Of a stretch of 64,000 nucleotides of DNA, positions 59,016-64,000 are shown in pieces; position 1 is the first letter of the stretch, and each line of letters begins with the position of its first letter. A program made the translations under genes and the position numbers. Source of the stretch: Septoria linicola (lineage: Eukaryota > Ascomycota > Dothideomycetes > Mycosphaerellales > Mycosphaerellaceae); assembly GCA_024114885.1 (NCBI GenBank), contig CP099430.1:558001-622000 (forward strand). Reading direction: 5' to 3'. The notes below the pieces were generated by a model. That model saw only the letters and a list, made by a program, of their open reading frames with translations. It was not told the DNA's origin and ran no database searches.

Positions 59016-59684
59016 TTATTCTTTGCTGTTCCAAGCAAAGATGCACTGCTCTGCCCATCTTTCAAGACTCAGGTCGTTTCCTTCCTTCTGTCCCGCGCTG
59101 ATACCATCATCGCAATCATCATCTTCATCATGACACTTACTGTCGGTCAATGCCCGAATCTTCATCTTCACCTCCTGTAACGCCCTCAAAGCAACGCCCT
59201 CGGCCATTTCATGCGCCGTCCAGTTGTGCTCCTTCGCGGCGAGCCCACGCTGCTGCAGTAGGCTGCGGGCACTGACGAGCGTCGCGTAGTAGGTTTGGAG
59301 AGCGTGTAAACGGGCGATCAAGTGATGGTGGACTTTACTGGATCTGGGTGACGTGGAAGTAGAGGCTGATCGAGTGAACATTGATTCCCACGACGCGCTG
59401 TCAATTTCGGCTTTGTTGTGCGGGGCCTTGATGGCCGTGGCAGTGGCAGTTGCGCCGGTGGTGGTGCGACAATTGCGGGGTAGAATCATGGTGGAATGGT
59501 CTCGGAATCTAGTGGCCGGCATTGTTGTGGTGGAGCTGCTTGTGCTATGCTGTGCTGTGCTATGCTGTGCTGTGACGTGTGGTGCTGCATTCATCTCCTG
59601 CTGTACTGTGCTGTGTTGTGTTGTGCTGTGTGTCAAGGCAATGAGTGCAGTGAGTGTCAGGTGGTACTTATTACTGACCGTCAC
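59016..59684 (-). CDS. Hypothetical protein, 222 aa, low-complexity N-terminus
   Basis: A minus-strand ORF from ATG 59684 to a stop at 59016. Residues about 20-60 are built from TAQHS/AQHST repeats that come from a TGCTG-type array (59530-59640). In-frame Met codons after it (MPATRF, MILPRN) are alternative starts. The C-terminal 110 residues look like ordinary helical protein (IARLHALQTYYATLVSARSL; VALRALQEVKMKIRAL; acidic HDEDDDCDDG). No family recognised. It may be a single exon of a larger gene or chance. Confidence 0.4.
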   Translation of the reverse strand: MTVSNKYHLTLTALIALTHSTTQHSTVQQEMNAAPHVTAQHSTAQHSTSSSTTTMPATRFRDHSTMILPRNCRTTTGATATATAIKAPHNKAEIDSASWESMFTRSASTSTSPRSSKVHHHLIARLHALQTYYATLVSARSLLQQRGLAAKEHNWTAHEMAEGVALRALQEVKMKIRALTDSKCHDEDDDCDDGISAGQKEGNDLSLERWAEQCIFAWNSKE

Positions 59685-60710
59685 TTGCTCTTGCTGTGCT
59701 ACACGCTGACCACCTCGGCCGTCTGCACTTGCTTGCTTCTCCCTGTTCTGAGGTCCGGCTTTTGGTGATGATCGGCCGTTGTTATTGTTCTCTGACTTGC
59801 ATAGCCGTGCCGATCACACTGACGGAGAGGCGACTGCTGAACGTTTGGCGGATGAGAGGCTCGTCGAGCTGCTATGCTATCAGGACGAGTGGCTTGCGTC
59901 AGATGGAAAGATCAACCAGGGAAGTGAGTGAGGCTGTTGGTGCACACGGGCACACACACCAACACCAACAGCCTCTTGCCCAAGAGTAGTAGAGCAAGAC
60001 TGCCTCTACCGGTGAACCAAGCACGTTCTGGTCGCGAAGGAGTATACTAGCTTGACGAGGATGTGACGGACAGTAACAGTGGTCCGGGACACTGGCTGAG
60101 GCACACACACCAACAGCCTGCCTTTGCAGCTAGGCCCACAGCATGACTGGCGCTGGCTGAGTAGTGGAGGAGCTTGAGATGGGCTGTTAACACTGCGACA
60201 CACACACCGACAGCTTGAATCCCGATCGACCATGACCCAAATCGAAAGAATGCTTCCAGTGGCTTCTTTGAGAGAGCGGAAGCGCGAGTCGGGGCCAGTA
60301 GTACTATCGCGACGATAATGCCACTCCCAGAGCTTCTTCAACCCGGTGGCGTGCGATTTGCGATGATAGGAAGCCTTGGCTCATGGATGAAGTCAAAGGC
60401 AGACACTCAGTATCGCCTCGGAAGGACAAGCATTCCATCCGCGGCGCATGGTTGACCACCAGTCAAAGACGGGGGGAGAAAGATGGCTGTGATCCTGAGG
60501 CGTGAGTGACCAGCGGAGAAACGATTGCAAATGGTCTCGTGGAGGAAGCAGAGCGAGGCAGATGCGTCCTCTAGTCGATCGGACAGAAAGTGTATGGATC
60601 AAGGCTTGAGACGACACGATTGGTGGGTAGTAGGATCACCTTCCGGGAGACATCGAGGTCTCTATTCTGTTTGCGAGAGATGGTAATTCCGTGCCGCAAT
60701 AAAAGAGCGT

Positions 60711-60995
60711 GTGACAGAGGGACTCCGGATCCAGATCGATAATCCTTTGGACCAAGATGGCTATGCTGCTCCCGAAGACCGAAGTTCGGGTATCTCACTG
60801 GTAGATCCATCTGACGGAACATTGGCAGGTCTCTCGATCGATGAGACATTATGGAATCGTGGTACACATGAATCGAAGAGGAGTAAAGCCAAGAGAAAGC
60901 TTCACGGAGGTGCTTCGTTCGGAGAGATCCCGTGTACCGCAAGGCGTGATATGACTGGATTTGAGATGTGGTTTGCTGTTCCATGCTGCTGCTGA
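60711..60995 (+). CDS. Possible coding exon, unknown
   Basis: A plus-strand frame of about 94 codons begins after a TAA at 60684 and ends at TGA 60993-60995. It contains IDNPLDQDGYAAPEDRSSG and SKRSKAKRKLHGG. There is no ATG start (it opens with GTG), so it would be an internal exon. The minus strand has an overlapping 137-aa ORF (60571-60984), so the call is weak. Confidence 0.25.
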   Translation: MTEGLRIQIDNPLDQDGYAAPEDRSSGISLVDPSDGTLAGLSIDETLWNRGTHESKRSKAKRKLHGGASFGEIPCTARRDMTGFEMWFAVPCCC

Positions 60996-61344
60996 GTATT
61001 GCGTTTGGTCTGATTAAAATGTCCTTGGAGGACGACCATGATCAAAGAAGGACTTTGGTGTCGGCGAATGTGACATTGTTGTGTTCGCCCATGCTCACTT
61101 TAGCTTCCCAGGATTCGTTTGCTTTTCCTGGTACTCCTGCCTCCGCACCGTGCATCTAACAAGCCTGAATAACTTTTGGAGGCTGTCGACGCTCAAGGTA
61201 CGAGCATGATGTTGGAGGTAAAATATGCCTTCTTGATGGGCAGCGCACCCAGTATGCCTTGAAAATTGCTTGGTTGTTCACGAACTCCAGCAAACGTGGA
61301 CGAGGTTTTTCGCGTCCAAAAATGTGATACCTCCCGAAACACAA

Positions 61345-62298
61345 CTACTCCTCCTTCTCTCCCTCCTCCTCAGCGATCATCGCCTCCGCGACAGGGATCC
61401 AATCGGCCATCCTCTCATCGCCAAGAACTTGGCGCGGGCGGTATTCGTGCTCAAGCTTGCGCTTCATCAAGCGCAGGAAGACCTTTTCCTCCTCGGCAGA
61501 GAGAGGGAGGTCCTGTCTGCTACGACCACGATGCCTCTTGGCAGGAGGAGGAGAGACTGTGTCACCTCTTCGAGGAGAGGCACCGCCAGTGACCTGCGGC
61601 GAGAGGACGCGATCGCGCGCCAGATCGTCCTCGGAATCGTCTGGTGGGTCAAGCTGGAAGAGGGGGGAGGACGTCCGAGGACCAAGGTCTTGCAGATCTC
61701 TCTGCTGACCTCCACGGCCATGCTGCGATTCCTGATCCTCAGGGGAAGGCGGCGGCGGCGACGCCTCTTTCACCAGCTCCAGGACATGATTCACGTCGCG
61801 CACGACGACCTCTTCTCTCTGGCTGCGAGTCTTCTGCAGTCTATCTCTCGCCACCTCCATCACCTTCCTCAAGATGGCTCTCTCCTCGCCAGGCGTTTCT
61901 CTGCTCAAGCGAGCAAGCTTTTGCAGCAGGTCGATCGAGAAGTGCTGCGGAGTCAGGTCCAAAAAATGGCCACTCCAGGACGGCCAGCTCTCTCTCATCG
62001 TAGCCTTCGCGGCTCTCTCCTTGCGGGCTCTGCTTTCGCACGACGCCACGCAAGCCTTCAGCTGGTCCATAAGACCCCAACCGCGCACAAGACCTGCTGC
62101 CGCAATGGCATCGTTGCCCTCCAGAAACTTCCAAGCGCAGAATATCTGCCAACTCTGTTGGCTCCAGGCACCGACATCGCGTAGCAGCCGCTTCGCGAGC
62201 TCAAGACGGGCTTCGTGCGAAGCCTGTCGTTTGATCGACGACACGAAGTTGTTCACTCCGGTCGTGAACTCGGACCGTCCGTATTCTGGTGCCGCCAT
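61345..62298 (-). CDS. Hypothetical protein, 317 aa
   Basis: This is the longest ORF of the window, ATG at 62298 (context GCATGGCG, G at +4) to TAG at 61345. Residues 1-175 are mostly helical with many Leu/Arg/Glu (LELAKRLLRDVGAWSQQSWQ; LDLTPQHFSIDLLQKLARL; VVRDVNHVLELVKEA). A Pro-rich linker follows (PPPPSPED), then a Ser/Arg/Pro-rich low-complexity region (about 185-255), and a charged C-terminus (EEEKVFLRLMKRKLEHEYRP ... AEEEGEKEE). No signal peptide or membrane segment is seen. A (CA)n run lies 4 bases upstream of the start codon on its strand. Family not recognised. Intronless, single ORF, not RIP-mutated. Confidence 0.6.
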   Translation of the reverse strand: MAAPEYGRSEFTTGVNNFVSSIKRQASHEARLELAKRLLRDVGAWSQQSWQIFCAWKFLEGNDAIAAAGLVRGWGLMDQLKACVASCESRARKERAAKATMRESWPSWSGHFLDLTPQHFSIDLLQKLARLSRETPGEERAILRKVMEVARDRLQKTRSQREEVVVRDVNHVLELVKEASPPPPSPEDQESQHGRGGQQRDLQDLGPRTSSPLFQLDPPDDSEDDLARDRVLSPQVTGGASPRRGDTVSPPPAKRHRGRSRQDLPLSAEEEKVFLRLMKRKLEHEYRPRQVLGDERMADWIPVAEAMIAEEEGEKEE

Positions 62299-62300
62299 GC

Positions 62301-62301
<1 letters not shown>

Positions 62302-62334
<33 letters not shown>
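62302..62334. repeat. (TG)n microsatellite at the start of the 317-aa ORF
   Basis: About 16 TG units, flanked by TCTCTCTG. On the minus strand it is a CA repeat in the presumed 5' leader. Confidence 0.95.
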
Positions 62335-62335
<1 letters not shown>

Positions 62336-62489
62336 TCTCTGTCGGTCTGTGACGAGAATCAGTTCTAACAAGTCAAGGAAATGGTCTACCTACTAACAAA
62401 CGCAACTGCGCAGTCGTGTGACAAGCTATCTCTAAGACAACGGCGTTGCCCTAGGGAGCAACTGATCCCTTCTTTGAAAGCTGATATTG

Positions 62490-62720
62490 CTCCTACCTTG
62501 ACTGAAATCAAGCCGGCTCGAAAATCGGAGGGAAGGAAAGGCAGGGCCCTACTCCTGCTAAGTTTTATGGTCGAAAGCTGGTTTCGATTACTCCTGCCTT
62601 GACTGAAATCAAGCCGGCTCGAAAATCGAAGGGAAGGAAAGGTAGGTAGGTCCTACTCTTGCCAGGTCTTATGGTCGAAAGCTGGTTTCGATACTCCTGC
62701 CTTAACTGAAGTCCAGCCGG
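62490..62720. repeat. Tandem repeat of about 102 bp, two and a fraction units
   Basis: CTCCT(A/G)CCTTGACTGAAATC starts at 62490 and 62591, and a diverged CTCCTGCCTTAACTGAAGTC at 62694. The unit includes the inverted pair TCGAAA...TTTCGA. It is not RIP-mutated, consistent with a unit too short to trigger RIP. Confidence 0.92.
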
Positions 62721-64000
62721 CGTGTGGCGGCCTATGTTTGTGTCTTCGCAGATAATGCCTCAACGGTAGACGTTGCACTCAACTTCTTCTAGGACGCCGC
62801 CGCGCTGTACGAGGATGGTAGTGTCGACTAGGGCGACGACTGTAGAGTAGCGGTCACATTCTAGCGCACCTCGAGGCTTGAAAGCTCTCGTATGGCATGT
62901 TGAATGTTCCTAGCGCGCTATACTAACTGGATGCCACTACTATTCTTGCCCGAGGCTTTGCGCTATATGTGTTGCCATGTACGTGGCGAGGAGGTATATC
63001 AAAACCCGTGTACTCTCATGTAGGTCCACTACCGACTAACGACGACGAGGAGCATAGAGTACATGAAGCCCATAGACCCTCCAATACAGGTCTTCCTATC
63101 GATATGTTGTCCTACGGCCCGTCGGACTCATTACTACTATAAGCCGACGACGGATATCGACGATCGATGCTATAGGCTGGAATTTGGAGGTGCCGTGAGT
63201 GTTCGGGCAGGCCACGCCTCAGCTTTCGAGGCTGCAATGGCGGTCTACAAAGTCGTGCATTAGCCTTATTTAGCTGAGCTCAAAGATACGGGCGAAGTGC
63301 TGCTGGTTACACTCTGACCGTAAGAATTTTTCTCAAGGTACAATCTAGGAGAGAACCTGACGAGTAACTCTGTCGACGAGAAGGGTCCAGCTTGTGCATT
63401 CCCAGCTCTAGGAATCCACGGCCTCCTTGTTCTCTATTCGAGCCAAAGTGAACATTTCAATATATCTCTTTTCCCTCTATCCTAGAAAGTTACTACCCCT
63501 AGCCTTATAATCGCCACGTATATCAAGATTTGATCAAGTGCTACCCTTCGCATCCTCCCTTCTCTACTTATCACCCTCGAGTGAAAACAATACCAGCCTA
63601 TAGTCTAGAGGAGCGACACAGTATGCTCTCTAAGGTACAGCTTGTGATTATTGCAGCCTGTGTAGAGTCGCAAGCACGACTATAACTTCGTTCGTGGCCC
63701 CAAGCGAAACTACTTTGACTATGCTCTAGGCTCGAAGCTGAGGTAGCCACAGACAGTCACGCTAGCGACGCTGTCTGTTCGACTGTCGATGTGTTAGCCA
63801 GCTCTATCCACGAGTGTGTCCAAGGCATGAGATGTGGAGTCCAAAGCCCGATCTCGATTGCTGCTAGCGAGGACGATAAGTCAGGGTGCGAGGTCGGGAA
63901 ATATGGCAGAGGGAGATGAAGATTGTGGCCGGCCAAATCATGTTGGAGGTAGGTCTCCGCATTTGGAGACGAGTATGGTCAATCGTTTTCAGATGTGTAG

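Larger units (their letters stand above)
58014..64000. other. Non-RIP island 3: hypothetical ORFs and short repeats
   Basis: Normal CA/TG. Supported items are listed separately. Stretches with nothing I can support: 58014-59015, 59700-60700 (only CACACACC(A/G)ACAGC repeats near 59951, 60100 and 60200), 61000-61340, and 62721-64000. A 66-codon ORF at 63063-63263 and others there lack any recognisable feature. Confidence 0.5.

Overview
The window is fungal, most likely a filamentous ascomycete (Pezizomycotina). The main evidence is extreme repeat-induced point mutation (RIP): long tracts have almost no CA or TG dinucleotides and are packed with TA, while CpG is kept. The first 120 bases hold 22 TA, 0 CA and 0 TG. 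Genes in those tracts are riddled with TAA/TAG stops where CAA, CAG or TGG stood. Short spliceosomal introns (50-78 bp) with CTAA(C/T) branch sites also fit a fungus. I cannot name a genus.

Layout. 1-22010: RIP-destroyed repeats. A Ty3-type LTR retrotransposon on the minus strand (1663-21625, 280-bp LTRs) is split inside its polyprotein by a second LTR retrotransposon (10147-16866, 180-bp LTRs). 22011-24230: an island without RIP and with no recognisable gene. 24231-46585: RIP tract with a 12.4-kb chromodomain-type LTR retrotransposon (24587-36987, 136-bp LTRs, 5-bp target duplication) and an 8.26-kb hAT-type DNA transposon (37475-45731, 16-bp perfect terminal inverted repeats, 8-bp target duplication). 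46590-51800: a second island without RIP, holding gene debris that includes a Helitron-like fragment. 51815-58013: RIP tract with two 1.26-kb direct repeats on either side of a second, smaller hAT element. 58014-64000: a third island, with a few hypothetical ORFs and short tandem repeats.

The most unusual content is the hAT element at 37475-45731. Besides a minus-strand hAT transposase gene, it carries two plus-strand genes whose RIP-damaged translations match the histone H3 fold almost without gaps. The second has two introns whose removal restores the H3 alignment at GTVALREI and at TNLCAI. Across the element are ten clusters of a tandem motif (TAGTCGGC and variants), each with exactly 13 bp between repeats. 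Most lie inside introns of the transposase and of both H3-like genes, two are subterminal and one is between the divergent genes. The shared motif argues that the histone genes belong to the transposon rather than having been trapped by chance. I know of no description of such an element.

Nothing in the RIP tracts can make an intact protein; those calls describe what the DNA once encoded. In the islands, the best-supported ORF is the 317-aa one at 61345-62298.
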